Of a stretch of DNA of 64,000 bases, positions 1-9,656 are shown in pieces. This DNA is from Formosa agariphila KMM 3901 (GTDB lineage: Bacteria; Bacteroidota; Bacteroidia; Flavobacteriales; Flavobacteriaceae): NCBI RefSeq assembly GCF_000723205.1, contig NZ_HG315671.1, forward strand, positions 3,546,001-3,610,000, read 5' to 3'. Every line of letters begins with the position of its first letter. The stretch's first letter is position 1. A model generated the notes under the pieces. It ran no database searches. It saw only the letters and a list, made by a program, of their open reading frames with translations, and was not told where the DNA came from. The position numbers were made by a program, and so were the translations under genes.

Positions 1-3000
1 TTTAGTAACAATACATGATAAATAAGCACACTTTTAGGATACGCTAATTTCGCAGGTTTAAGAATATTAATTTTAAGGGCATCATTTACGCCTTTGTTAC
101 TTGAAGACGATAATGCATCATACTCAAAATAATCTGTTTTATACCTCCCTTTTCTATCTATTAAACCTTTAAAAGACACAACATTCATTTCATGTTGATC
201 TTGCCAAGATGTGATAAAATAAGGAGTGTTAATATACGTTGAATCTAGCGATTTTAAGGCATTTACATCAATACTAGAAAACACATAATTAAGTTTCTTT
301 GCTTTAAGATAAACTAAAGTTGAATCCAAACAAATATCTTCAACACTTACATTAACAATTAATCCTAATGTATAATTTAGTTTTATACGATTTTCTATTT
401 TTTTAATATTAGTAATCGTTATATTGTTAAGGTCGATACTTAAAGTTATCGGTCTACTTTTATCAATTTTATTTATTTTATGCATTAAATTATTCAACCA
501 AATTAAATACGCTTCTTGCTGTAGTTGTAATTCAGGTTTATCATAAAATTTTTTTAACCCCACAAGAACATCATTTTCAATCTCCCAGACTATAATATTC
601 TTACGCTTTTTATATTTTTCAACTCTATTCAGCACCTTTTCTTCTAATACTTTAAGCTGTAAAGTATCTCTAATAAAATCAATTTGTTCTGGGATATGAA
701 ATCCATAACTAATATTTAAATTAAACTCAGCACTAATATTTAACACATTAATGTCGTAAACATCGTTTTCCTTATAACGGATTGTGTTTAACCCTAACTT
801 CTTTAATGCTTTAAAATCTGATTCTAAATTCTTTCTACTTAACACATAATAACTTTGGTTCCAATTCTCCCCTTTTCTAAAGTTTATTCCTTTTATATTT
901 TCTGGATATGAATTGAAATATTTTGTATTAGATGTATTATGGTTTGATTGAGATGTTGATAAAGCAGAAAAATCTGAACGTTTTTCCTCTCTTTTAAAAT
1001 TCTTTGCAAACGATGGGTTAGGAATAGATATAGTCCAATCCAAATCTGAATTAGAATTGTAATTATCAGGTAAATTGTCATCTACTTTACTATTAAAAAA
1101 AACAATAGCTTGAATTTCTTCAAACTCATTGTGTAGAATATTAAATGCATTCGAAATCCAAAGATTTTGATTTACACCATTTCTTAAAGCTCCAAACTCT
1201 GAAATCATTACAGGTTTTTTTGGTAATTTTTTAAATTCATTATGAAAAGAATCATATAATACCTTAAAACTAAAATCTAATTCTGGCTGACTGCTCTTGG
1301 CATAATTTAAAATATTAGCAGAAACCCAATCTACATAAGCTTCACCTGGAAAATAGTCAATGACGTGCTCTGCTTTCCACGGATTCCAGACCCATATAAC
1401 ATTAGTTGCCTGATTTTTTATAAATATATCATGTACGTGAATCCAAGCTTTCTTAAATCTAATATCTGCATCTTCTTGATTATCGAACCAGGGGTAAAAG
1501 GGATTATCAAATTCATGAGCAAACCTTAAAAACACTGGTTTATTAATGGATTTAAATTTTAACGAAACTTCCGATAAATAATCATCAAAATAACCATCGT
1601 TAATCAAATCAAAAACATGCTCCCCTTGAATAGAATCTGCAGTAAAAGTATTTAACCAAGGTTCCCAAGTTATCATAGGTACAGAATGTCTGTTATATAC
1701 AGAATCTAAACTACTTATCGAAAAATTCTTATCTATCTCTTTGTGCCATGGGTAATAAAACGAAACAATATCTATACTTTCATTAATAGTATATTCAAAT
1801 TCTGATACTTGTTTTACATTTGTAATCCCGTCATCGAACTTAGGCAAGAAGGCTCCTAAATATTTCATTTGTTTTTTTTCAGTAATTTCAACGGGTAAAC
1901 CATTTTTTCGAATAGCTTCTTTTTTAGATATTATGTAACCACACCACCCTAGAATGATTAGAACTACAAATACTGAAATTTTTGAGGCTATCGAGAACAT
2001 ATAATCTAAAATAACCTTGTAACCTCCTTTATTTTTCCTTTGTAAATAATCTTTAAAATAATAAGGCACACGTTTTTCATATGCAAATACAAGAGTAAAA
2101 AACATTAATAAAGCGTTCCACAATGCAAACCCTGCCATGACTATAGAAAAGGGTGTAAAATCTAGCTGCAAACCAATGACTATAGCAATTAAAGAAATAA
2201 TACCTAAAATTATATTGGGTAACACCATACGAAAAGGAGTCTTCTCAAAATCTGATTTTATTGTAGGTAAATAAATAACTTGTTTTCCTATAAAATTAAA
2301 AACCACTCCAATAAAAAAGACCCACCACGTTACTTGAAAAAGTAACCCACCTAAAATATGCATTCCACGCTCTTCCTTATACACGACCCACTGTTGCACA
2401 TAATAACGGATACAAAGAACGCATGTAATAATAGGAATGATCATTAATGCAAAATTTATGACATTTCCATACAATGGAGAAAAAGCGCCTAACAAAGAAA
2501 AAATTGGAATTAAGAAACTTAAGAGAAATATAAAACCCGATAAATAATGGAATGGTAAAATGGCATAGTGTAATTTCTGTCGCCAAGTAAATTTTTTAAA
2601 TAATTTAGGATATTCTTTAAGTAATAATTCGAAAGTTCCCTTAGACCATTTTAATTGCTGCTGATAGTAAGACACTAAAGTTGCCGGGACCAATCCCTTA
2701 GTGTAAGATTTAGGAACATACACAGATTTCCAACCTTCGGCATTTAGTTTCATAGCCGTATGCATATCTTCAGACAACCCTGCCGCATGACCACCTATGC
2801 TATCTAATGCTGTTCTTCTAAATACACAATTAGCACCTATGGCATTAACTGTACCATAACTATTCATTCCCATCATGAGTGGTCCATAAAACTGGAATGT
2901 TTGTTGTGCTGCACCCTTAGCTACTTTAGATTCATCAATATTATAATAAGCTTGTACTGTTTGAACAAAACCAATTTCGTTATCCTCAAAATAAGGTATT

Positions 3001-3545
3001 ATGTCTTCTATAAAATTTTCTTCTGGAATATGGTCTGGATCTAAAACAAGGCATAGTTCACCTTTAGCCTGTGCTAATGCATTATTTATATTTCCTGCTT
3101 TAGCATCCTTTCTATTATTTCTCGTAACATGAATAATTCCATTTTTTTTGCAAAAAGACTTTAAAAAAGGGTCGTTAGCTTCATCACATAAATACGTCGT
3201 ATGTGGATATCTATTTTTTTCTATAGCTAATAATGTTTCTATAACCATCTCTATTGGCTCTCCTGGGAAATAGGTCGTTAAAACATCTACAGTAAACTTT
3301 TTATTAGAAACTGGTTTTTTAGGTATTGATATATTCCAGTAATGATACCATATATAAAACAGCCTAAAGCTATCAAAGAGAACCACACACACTAATATCC
3401 CAAATAGGAAAGGATTATCTATTAATTCTGGGTCTATAAACCAGTAAAAAAAATTACATACACTAATAACCCCTATGAAAATCATAAGTCTGAGAATAAT
3501 ATTTTGTTTTCTCGTTGGGGTTTTTAAATTATTATTTTCGGTCAT
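1..3545 (-). CDS. Family-2 processive glycosyltransferase fused to GH26-like and second GH-like domain (3' end outside window)
   Basis: The frame is open from the ATG at 3545-3543 to the left edge, at least 1181 codons, so the C-terminus is missing. Two N-terminal membrane segments come first. A cellulose-synthase-like GT2 domain follows, with DPDH (D169, D171), SEDMH and the acceptor motif QQLKW (296-300). About six more membrane segments run to about residue 538. After the last one comes a GH26-like domain (about 555-815): FAHEFDNPF carries the presumed acid/base E678 and ISEFGA the nucleophile E783, 105 residues apart as expected for GH26. A second TIM-barrel-like module starts near residue 880. 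The order suggests cytoplasmic polymer synthesis with hydrolase domains in the periplasm. The start overlaps the previous stop (ATGA). The polymer is unknown; a beta-glycan is inference. Confidence 0.85.
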   Translation of the reverse strand, partial: MTENNNLKTPTRKQNIILRLMIFIGVISVCNFFYWFIDPELIDNPFLFGILVCVVLFDSFRLFYIWYHYWNISIPKKPVSNKKFTVDVLTTYFPGEPIEMVIETLLAIEKNRYPHTTYLCDEANDPFLKSFCKKNGIIHVTRNNRKDAKAGNINNALAQAKGELCLVLDPDHIPEENFIEDIIPYFEDNEIGFVQTVQAYYNIDESKVAKGAAQQTFQFYGPLMMGMNSYGTVNAIGANCVFRRTALDSIGGHAAGLSEDMHTAMKLNAEGWKSVYVPKSYTKGLVPATLVSYYQQQLKWSKGTFELLLKEYPKLFKKFTWRQKLHYAILPFHYLSGFIFLLSFLIPIFSLLGAFSPLYGNVINFALMIIPIITCVLCIRYYVQQWVVYKEERGMHILGGLLFQVTWWVFFIGVVFNFIGKQVIYLPTIKSDFEKTPFRMVLPNIILGIISLIAIVIGLQLDFTPFSIVMAGFALWNALLMFFTLVFAYEKRVPYYFKDYLQRKNKGGYKVILDYMFSIASKISVFVVLIILGWCGYIISKKEAIRKNGLPVEITEKKQMKYLGAFLPKFDDGITNVKQVSEFEYTINESIDIVSFYYPWHKEIDKNFSISSLDSVYNRHSVPMITWEPWLNTFTADSIQGEHVFDLINDGYFDDYLSEVSLKFKSINKPVFLRFAHEFDNPFYPWFDNQEDADIRFKKAWIHVHDIFIKNQATNVIWVWNPWKAEHVIDYFPGEAYVDWVSANILNYAKSSQPELDFSFKVLYDSFHNEFKKLPKKPVMISEFGALRNGVNQNLWISNAFNILHNEFEEIQAIVFFNSKVDDNLPDNYNSNSDLDWTISIPNPSFAKNFKREEKRSDFSALSTSQSNHNTSNTKYFNSYPENIKGINFRKGENWNQSYYVLSRKNLESDFKALKKLGLNTIRYKENDVYDINVLNISAEFNLNISYGFHIPEQIDFIRDTLQLKVLEEKVLNRVEKYKKRKNIIVWEIENDVLVGLKKFYDKPELQLQQEAYLIWLNNLMHKINKIDKSRPITLSIDLNNITITNIKKIENRIKLNYTLGLIVNVSVEDICLDSTLVYLKAKKLNYVFSSIDVNALKSLDSTYINTPYFITSWQDQHEMNVVSFKGLIDRKGRYKTDYFEYDALSSSSNKGVNDALKINILKPAKLAYPKSVLIYHVLLL

Positions 3546-4873
3546 TTAATTTCTAATACGTAAAATGGAATATTGGCAGTAGAAAAGTTATTATGCTTAT
3601 CATAAATATTTACAAATAACCTATAAGGGCCTTCTTCATTAGGAACTATGAACGTTAAGATATTACTTGAATTAGTATTTAAAGAATCCAGAACCTTATT
3701 TAATACAGAACTTTTACTCCATCGTTGATTTCCCCATGCTTCTTTATGAATTTTCCAATCGAATTGAATTGTACTATCAATATTCTTATCTATAAAAATT
3801 TGAGCTTGTTTAATTTGATTTGGCTGAAATATTAAAGGATTCTTCTCTTGAGCTATTCTCCCATCGAGTTCAAATTTTTCAATTTTTGTTGGATGAAATT
3901 TTGATTCACTTTTTCCTCCCCAAATTGATTTAAGAGTATAATAACTTTCAGATTTTCTTCCTATACTATCAAAAATATTAAACCATGTAGGAGTCCCTTC
4001 TATTTTGCTTCCCCAATAAAATACTATACTTCCTAAAGTAGTTTCATCTGGTTTAATAAAATCTTCATACCTGTTTTTAATGACTTGGGCCTTTTCTGTA
4101 CTATTTAATTCTAATAAAACATTCCATTTACTACGTTCTTCTTCCCAAGGACCATGAATACCCCACTCTGTAAAATAGTAAGGTTTTGATGTAAAAAATA
4201 GAGACGTTAAGCGTTCTAATGACTTCACATCTTTTAAATTCCCAAAAACATTTAAACCTATTATATCTAAATTAGGAGCATGCATATGCAAGCCTAAAGT
4301 TTGTTTTTTTGACGTACCACTAACACTAGTTCCAACCAAGTGATTGGGATCTTCTTCATGAATAATGTCTATTAATTCATTAAACGTTCTTATAAACTCA
4401 TTTTTTTCTAATACTAATGGAAACCGAATTTCATTTCCTAAATTCCAAAACAATAATGCTGGGTGATTACTGTAACGACGAACTAGTTGACGTACGTCAT
4501 TTTTTAATTTCAAGTTAAAACAATCCTTTAAATATGGATTATAAGAGGCTCTGGGTCTGGCCAAAGGGATATCAACAATGACGGCTAAATTTAAATCTTG
4601 AGCCTTATCTAAAGTTTCAGAGAGTTGTATTGTATCATACAAACGTAATGTATTCCCTCCTGCATTTGATAATTCATTTAAATATGGCTGCCCTCCCGCT
4701 CCTTTTATATAAAATGGTTTTCCATTTCTAAACAGTTGTAAACCAATATTATTTTTTCTTATAAAAACAGCTTTATCCTTATTACCTATTATTGAAACTG
4801 TTTTATTTAAATGGATATAAAAGCCCAAACATATAGAAAGAAAAAATACAAAAATTAAAAAAACTTTCTTCAA
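3542..4873 (-). CDS. Membrane-anchored GH clan A (GH2/GH5-like) TIM-barrel protein
   Basis: 443 residues with an N-terminal hydrophobic segment (about residues 3-21) that may be a signal or an anchor; no lipobox Cys is evident. The barrel carries the clan A signatures WNLGNE (presumed acid/base E148) and FTEWG (presumed nucleophile E236), typical of GH2/GH5-type retaining enzymes. A C-terminal region from about residue 330 looks like a beta-sandwich. It overlaps the downstream synthase gene by four bases (ATGA), so the two are probably translationally coupled and co-transcribed, and it is likely to act on the glycan made by that synthase. Substrate is unknown. The exact GH family cannot be set by eye; GH2 without its accessory domains is my best reading. 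Confidence 0.75.
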   Translation of the reverse strand: MKKVFLIFVFFLSICLGFYIHLNKTVSIIGNKDKAVFIRKNNIGLQLFRNGKPFYIKGAGGQPYLNELSNAGGNTLRLYDTIQLSETLDKAQDLNLAVIVDIPLARPRASYNPYLKDCFNLKLKNDVRQLVRRYSNHPALLFWNLGNEIRFPLVLEKNEFIRTFNELIDIIHEEDPNHLVGTSVSGTSKKQTLGLHMHAPNLDIIGLNVFGNLKDVKSLERLTSLFFTSKPYYFTEWGIHGPWEEERSKWNVLLELNSTEKAQVIKNRYEDFIKPDETTLGSIVFYWGSKIEGTPTWFNIFDSIGRKSESYYTLKSIWGGKSESKFHPTKIEKFELDGRIAQEKNPLIFQPNQIKQAQIFIDKNIDSTIQFDWKIHKEAWGNQRWSKSSVLNKVLDSLNTNSSNILTFIVPNEEGPYRLFVNIYDKHNNFSTANIPFYVLEIK

Positions 4874-4961
4874 ATTTTTATTAAATAAATCAAAGTAAAT
4901 ATAGTGTGTAAATAAAGATTTGTCCGATAATTATCTATGAATAACTTTTTAAACAGATTAA

Positions 4962-5255
4962 AAGCTTCTATCTCTTATCTGTTCATCAAAAAACACAGGA
5001 ATAGATACCGTTTGGGAACAGGTTTTAAAATACAAAGCACTTATAGACCAAAATGGTTATTTCCTCGAAAATAGAAATCAACAAAATATAAAGTGGATGT
5101 ATAACAACATCAACGAAGAATTAAAACACCTGTTTTACGGTTCGCCAGAAATTAAAAGCAAGCTTTCCGCATTAGAGCATGATGTTGTATCTTCACACAT
5201 ATCACCCGTAAAAGCGGCTCAATCTATTATGGAGTCTTTTAAAAAGATAAGGTGA
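4962..5255 (+). pseudogene. meaB: C-terminal remnant of meaB (methylmalonyl-CoA mutase-associated GTPase)
   Basis: An uninterrupted frame of about 97 codons follows an in-frame TAA at 4959-4961 and ends at TGA 5253-5255. It reads ICSSKNTGIDTVWEQVLKY, later a WMYNNINEELK segment and finally SPVKAAQSIMESFKKIR. This matches the C-terminal part of the MeaB/ArgK family GTPases that load and protect methylmalonyl-CoA mutase. The G domain, with its Walker A and NKxD motifs, is absent, and no homologous continuation is visible upstream in other frames. There is no start codon in a sensible position, so it is a remnant and not a gene. Its usual partner, the mutase, lies 2.2 kb away on the opposite strand, beyond the lyase gene. 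An intact copy may exist outside the window. Confidence 0.8.
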
Positions 5256-5273
5256 TTTAAAGACCACTTTTTT

Positions 5274-7346
5274 ATGAGACTTTATCGTTGCTTAATACTT
5301 GCTATAATCTTTTTGTGTAATCAATCTATTTATGCAACCGACATAGATAAACTCAAGCAAAATCTAAAAGACTTTTATTTACTGGAAACTATTAGTGATA
5401 ATGAAGTGGAAGCTTTACTTAATAACATGTCTACAGATTTTTCTTTTCCAGATATCGATTACACCTTGCATCGCAGAAGTAATTGGACACCTAAACAACA
5501 TCTTACAAGATTAGTGTCTTTAGCAATTGCTTTTGAAGATGTAAATAGTAAATTTTATAACTCAGATACATTGGCTACGACTATAGTTGGCGCTTTAAAC
5601 TTCTGGAGTTATAATAATTTTTATAGCGACAACTGGTGGCTTTCAGAAATTGGTATTCCTCAAAACATTGGTCCTACTCTAATACTTTGCGAATCTATTA
5701 TTCCAGATTCTACAATGACGAAGTCCTTAAAAATTATGGATAAGTCTAAAATATACATGACTGGGCAAAATAAAACGTGGCTTAGCGGTAATGTGTTTAT
5801 GCGTGAACTCTTACGCGCAAACGACACTTTAATTCGTACTGCTGCCAATACCATTAAGTCCGTATTGATTCCATCTGCACCTTACCAAGAAGGTATTCAG
5901 CCCGATTATTCGTTCCATCAACATGGTCCCCAACCTCAGTTTGGAAATTATGGTTTGCATTTTGCCGAAGACATTATTAAATGGATGTTTATTTTCAAAG
6001 AAACAGATATTGCCTTCTCCTCGCAACAAGTAGACTTAATGCGTAATCTCATGTTCGAAGGACAACAAAAAGTAGTCTATAAAGGTAACTACGAAATATT
6101 AGCAACCGGACGACAAATTTTTCCTGAATTTGTAGATGGTAAAAAATATCGCGGACCAAAATCCAAAGGTGATTTGTACCAAAGTTTAGAGAGAAAATTT
6201 AATCTTTTCGACAGGCATAATAACCCCAAACATGCTCCTAGTGAATATATACATTTTCGTAATTCAGATTATAGTTTATACCGAACAGACACCTTTTTCT
6301 CAGCCGTTAGAATGTCGTCTCAACGCGTTATCGGAGCGGAAGCTGGAAACGGAGAAAATCAACTTGGATATTACTTAGGCGATGGCACGCAGTTAATTTA
6401 TCGGACTGGGAACGAATATGAAGGTATTTATCCAGTCTGGGACTGGAAAAGATTACCAGGTACGACTACAGTACAAGACACCGCTAAACTTCCCGTTTTA
6501 ACTTGGGATGGTTATAAAAACAACTCCTATTTCACGGGTGGATTAAAAGGTAAAAAAGTAAGTCTTACGGCGTTTAAATACCGCAGAGATAGTCTGCAAG
6601 CAAATAAATCGTACTTTTTTGTAAACAATAAAATTTACGCTCTAGGCTCCGGAATTTCTACCAATAGACACTTTAATGTAACCACAACCGTAAACCAAAG
6701 TTTAAAACAAGGGCCAATTATTGTAAATAAAAATAAGGCGATTATCTCCTCGGTTTGGCATGATAGTATTGCTTATATAAATTTAGGTAAGCAACAATTC
6801 CATGTGACACACGAGACACAAACTGGCAGTTGGAAAAGAATTTTAACTTGGCATTCCGATAGTCTTATTTCTAAGGCCGTCTTTAATTTAGAAGTGAATC
6901 ATGGGCTTCAACCTATAAATGAAAAATATGCCTATGTAAGCGTTGTAGGTGTATCTAAAGACGACGTTAATAAGGTTATTGAAGATGAATTAGGGCACAT
7001 AATAGCACACACCAATAAAGTACACGCTATAAGTTTTAATAACGGACAAACCATTTCAATTAGCGCGTTTGAACCTTGTGAGATTAAAATAGGAACGCAT
7101 CAGAAATTAAAAATAAAATCTCCGTGTTTACTCAGTTTAACAAAACAAGAACGAGGTTGGCTCATTGAAGCTGTAGACCCAACACAACAATTATCTAAAT
7201 TATCTTTTGAAATTAGCGGTAAATATACGCTTCAGAATCAAGGAAATTCTAAAATAAAAGGAGATATTACAGTATTTGATATCGTTACTCCAGAAAGCGT
7301 TTATGAAAAAGGAAAAACGCAGACAGTTTATTTAGAACAAAAATAA
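5274..7346 (+). CDS. Polysaccharide lyase family 8 (chondroitin AC/hyaluronate/xanthan lyase-like)
   Basis: 690 residues with an N-terminal signal peptide ending near the YAT of residues 20-22, so it is exported. The helical toroid domain holds TGQNKTW (N166) and SFHQHGPQ...GNYG, in which H217 and Y226 have the nine-residue spacing of the PL8 catalytic His/Tyr. A later segment, IGAEAGNGENQLGYYLGDG, and RLPGTT are PL8 hallmarks at the start of the beta-sandwich. PL8 enzymes cleave uronic-acid-containing polysaccharides by beta-elimination; the substrate here is not predictable. It starts 18 bases after the meaB remnant and ends before a strong hairpin. No SusC/SusD pair or sulfatase is adjacent, so it looks like an orphan or transferred gene. 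Confidence 0.88.
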   Translation: MRLYRCLILAIIFLCNQSIYATDIDKLKQNLKDFYLLETISDNEVEALLNNMSTDFSFPDIDYTLHRRSNWTPKQHLTRLVSLAIAFEDVNSKFYNSDTLATTIVGALNFWSYNNFYSDNWWLSEIGIPQNIGPTLILCESIIPDSTMTKSLKIMDKSKIYMTGQNKTWLSGNVFMRELLRANDTLIRTAANTIKSVLIPSAPYQEGIQPDYSFHQHGPQPQFGNYGLHFAEDIIKWMFIFKETDIAFSSQQVDLMRNLMFEGQQKVVYKGNYEILATGRQIFPEFVDGKKYRGPKSKGDLYQSLERKFNLFDRHNNPKHAPSEYIHFRNSDYSLYRTDTFFSAVRMSSQRVIGAEAGNGENQLGYYLGDGTQLIYRTGNEYEGIYPVWDWKRLPGTTTVQDTAKLPVLTWDGYKNNSYFTGGLKGKKVSLTAFKYRRDSLQANKSYFFVNNKIYALGSGISTNRHFNVTTTVNQSLKQGPIIVNKNKAIISSVWHDSIAYINLGKQQFHVTHETQTGSWKRILTWHSDSLISKAVFNLEVNHGLQPINEKYAYVSVVGVSKDDVNKVIEDELGHIIAHTNKVHAISFNNGQTISISAFEPCEIKIGTHQKLKIKSPCLLSLTKQERGWLIEAVDPTQQLSKLSFEISGKYTLQNQGNSKIKGDITVFDIVTPESVYEKGKTQTVYLEQK

Positions 7347-7390
7347 AATGACGTATTCTTCAATCCAAAAGTCTTACTCTAAGAAATATT

Positions 7391-7424
7391 AACCCCATTA
7401 CCGACACACATCAGTAATGGGGTT
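7391..7424. terminator. Bidirectional hairpin terminator
   Basis: Perfect 11-bp inverted repeat (AACCCCATTAC / GTAATGGGGTT) with a 12-base loop, lying between the convergent lyase and mutase genes. It probably serves both strands; the T-tracts are short. Confidence 0.75.
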
Positions 7425-7446
7425 TCTCAACAAATCAATACTTAAA

Positions 7447-9585
7447 TTAAGCCTCTTCGAGCTCTAAGTATTTTTCTAATATAGTTATCGCTGATTTAGA
7501 AATTACGGTACCAGGACCGAAAATTGCAGCCACTTTATGCTCTAATAAATAATTGTAATCTTGTTCCGGAATAACACCTCCAGCAAACACCATAATATCT
7601 GGACGACCTAATTTAGCAAGCTCATCTATTAATTGCGGAATTAAAGTTTTGTGTCCCGCAGCCAGACTTGAAGCGCCTACAAAGTGTACATCGTTTTCAA
7701 TAGCTTGTTTCGCTACTTCTTCTGGGGTTTGAAATAAAGGTCCCATATCGACATCGAAACCTAAGTCAGCGAAACTAGACGCAACAACTTTCGCACCTCT
7801 ATCGTGGCCATCTTGTCCCATTTTAGCAACCATAACACGCGGACGACGCCCTTCAATTTCAGCAAATTTATCGGCTAATTTCAAAGCTTGAGCAAACGTA
7901 CTATCATCGCTAACTTCCTTACTGTATACACCACTAATAAGTTTTGTATCGGCTTTATGTCTACCAAAATGCACTTCTAAAGCATCAGATATTTCACCAA
8001 GTGTTGCGAAGTTTTCTGCGGCTTCAACAGCCAATTCTAACAAGTTTCCTTTTCCTGTTCCAGCACAATCGGTTAAAGCTTTAATTTTTGCATCTACTAC
8101 AGCTTGGTCCCTATTATCTCTCAGTTTTTTAAGACGTGCGATTTGAGAATCTCTAACTACAGAATTGTCAACTTCTAAAATATCGATAGCCGATTTTTCG
8201 TCGGTTTGAAATTTATTCACACCCACCAAAATATCCTGACCAGAATCTAAACGGGCTTGTTTTCTAGCCGAAGCTTCTTCAATACGCATTTTAGGCACTC
8301 CGGTTTCAATGGCTTTGGCCATACCACCTAGTTCCTCAACTTCTTCAATAAGTTTCCATGCTTTTTTAGCAATCTCTTTGGTTAAATACTCCACATAATA
8401 AGACCCTGCCCAAGGATCTACAGCCTTAGTCATTTGGGTTTCATCTTGAATATAAATCTGAGTGTTACGTGCAATTCTAGCAGAGAAATCTGTTGGTAAT
8501 GCAATAGCTTCATCCAACGCATTGGTGTGTAAAGATTGTGTTCCTCCCAAAGTTGCAGCCATAGCTTCTACACAAGTTCTAGCCACATTATTAAATGGAT
8601 CTTGCTCACTTAAACTCCATCCAGAGGTCTGACTATGCGTACGTAACGCCATAGATTTAGGGTTCTTTGGATTGAATTGTTTTATAATTTTCGCCCACAA
8701 CATACGAGCTGCACGCATTTTAGCAATCTCCATAAAGTGATTCATTCCCACAGCCCAGAAAAATGATATTCTAGGTGCAAATTCATCAATTTTTAATCCT
8801 GAAGCTAAACCGGTTCTAATGTATTCCATACCATCGGCCAATGTGTATGCCAACTCAATATCGGCAGTAGCACCTGCTTCCTGCATATGATATCCACTAA
8901 TGGAAATAGAATTAAACTTAGGCATGTTATTGGTGGTGTATTCGAAAATATCACCAATAATTTTCATAGATGGCAATGGCGGATATATGTACGTATTACG
9001 CACCATGAATTCCTTTAAAATATCGTTTTGTATCGTTCCGCTTAATTGATCTAATGCTACGCCTTGTTTTTTGGCTGCCGCAATATAAAACGCCATAATT
9101 GGCAATACGGCTCCGTTCATAGTCATGGATACAGACATTTTATCTAACGGAATTTGGTCGAATAAAATTTCCATATCAAGAATAGAATCTATGGCAACTC
9201 CAGCCTTACCAACATCTCCCGTTACTCTGGGGTGGTCTGAATCGTATCCACGGTGTGTCGCTAAATCGAAAGCCACAGACAATCCTTTTTGACCTGCTGC
9301 AAGATTACGTCTGTAAAACGCATTAGATTCTTCTGCAGTAGAAAACCCTGCATACTGACGAATAGTCCAAGGACGCAATGCATACATAGCGCTATACGGC
9401 CCTCTAGTAAACGGTGGCAACCCAGAAACAAACTGTAAATGTTCTGCATCGTCAATATCGTCTTTAGAGAAATGTGTTTTCACCGGAATACCTTCTGGTG
9501 TATTCCAAATGGCTTTATTATCTGAAGGCACTGCCTGTTGTTTTACTGCAGTGTCTAATGTTATATTTGAAAAATTTGGTTTCAT
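7447..9585 (-). CDS. mutB: Methylmalonyl-CoA mutase, large (catalytic) subunit
   Basis: 712 residues, the usual length for the catalytic subunit. The N-terminal TIM barrel begins with a PFTRGPY-type segment that binds acyl-CoA. The C-terminal B12-binding domain has the DxHxxG signature (D592, H594, G597) that gives the base-off, His-on cobalamin ligand. It interconverts (R)-methylmalonyl-CoA and succinyl-CoA by an adenosylcobalamin radical mechanism in the cytoplasm. It is the last gene of a minus-strand operon running from the epimerase at 17046 and lies 71 bases after mutA. The dedicated reactivase meaB is only a remnant here. The function is secure. Confidence 0.97.
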   Translation of the reverse strand: MKPNFSNITLDTAVKQQAVPSDNKAIWNTPEGIPVKTHFSKDDIDDAEHLQFVSGLPPFTRGPYSAMYALRPWTIRQYAGFSTAEESNAFYRRNLAAGQKGLSVAFDLATHRGYDSDHPRVTGDVGKAGVAIDSILDMEILFDQIPLDKMSVSMTMNGAVLPIMAFYIAAAKKQGVALDQLSGTIQNDILKEFMVRNTYIYPPLPSMKIIGDIFEYTTNNMPKFNSISISGYHMQEAGATADIELAYTLADGMEYIRTGLASGLKIDEFAPRISFFWAVGMNHFMEIAKMRAARMLWAKIIKQFNPKNPKSMALRTHSQTSGWSLSEQDPFNNVARTCVEAMAATLGGTQSLHTNALDEAIALPTDFSARIARNTQIYIQDETQMTKAVDPWAGSYYVEYLTKEIAKKAWKLIEEVEELGGMAKAIETGVPKMRIEEASARKQARLDSGQDILVGVNKFQTDEKSAIDILEVDNSVVRDSQIARLKKLRDNRDQAVVDAKIKALTDCAGTGKGNLLELAVEAAENFATLGEISDALEVHFGRHKADTKLISGVYSKEVSDDSTFAQALKLADKFAEIEGRRPRVMVAKMGQDGHDRGAKVVASSFADLGFDVDMGPLFQTPEEVAKQAIENDVHFVGASSLAAGHKTLIPQLIDELAKLGRPDIMVFAGGVIPEQDYNYLLEHKVAAIFGPGTVISKSAITILEKYLELEEA

Positions 9586-9656
9586 GTGTTTCTTTTTTTG
9601 TTAATTCAATGGTCACATGCTATTTATAATACCTCAACATGAAGGTTTTATAAATG

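Noticed and set aside
893-1081. Short minus-strand reading frame inside the left-edge region
   Set aside because: It is a shadow in another frame of the long glycosyltransferase-GH26 gene, whose frame is open from 3545 to the edge.
4937-5071. Plus-strand frame starting MNNFLNRLKASISY, upstream of the lyase
   Set aside because: It overlaps the meaB-like frame and has no recognisable similarity; the meaB frame fits a known family for 97 codons.
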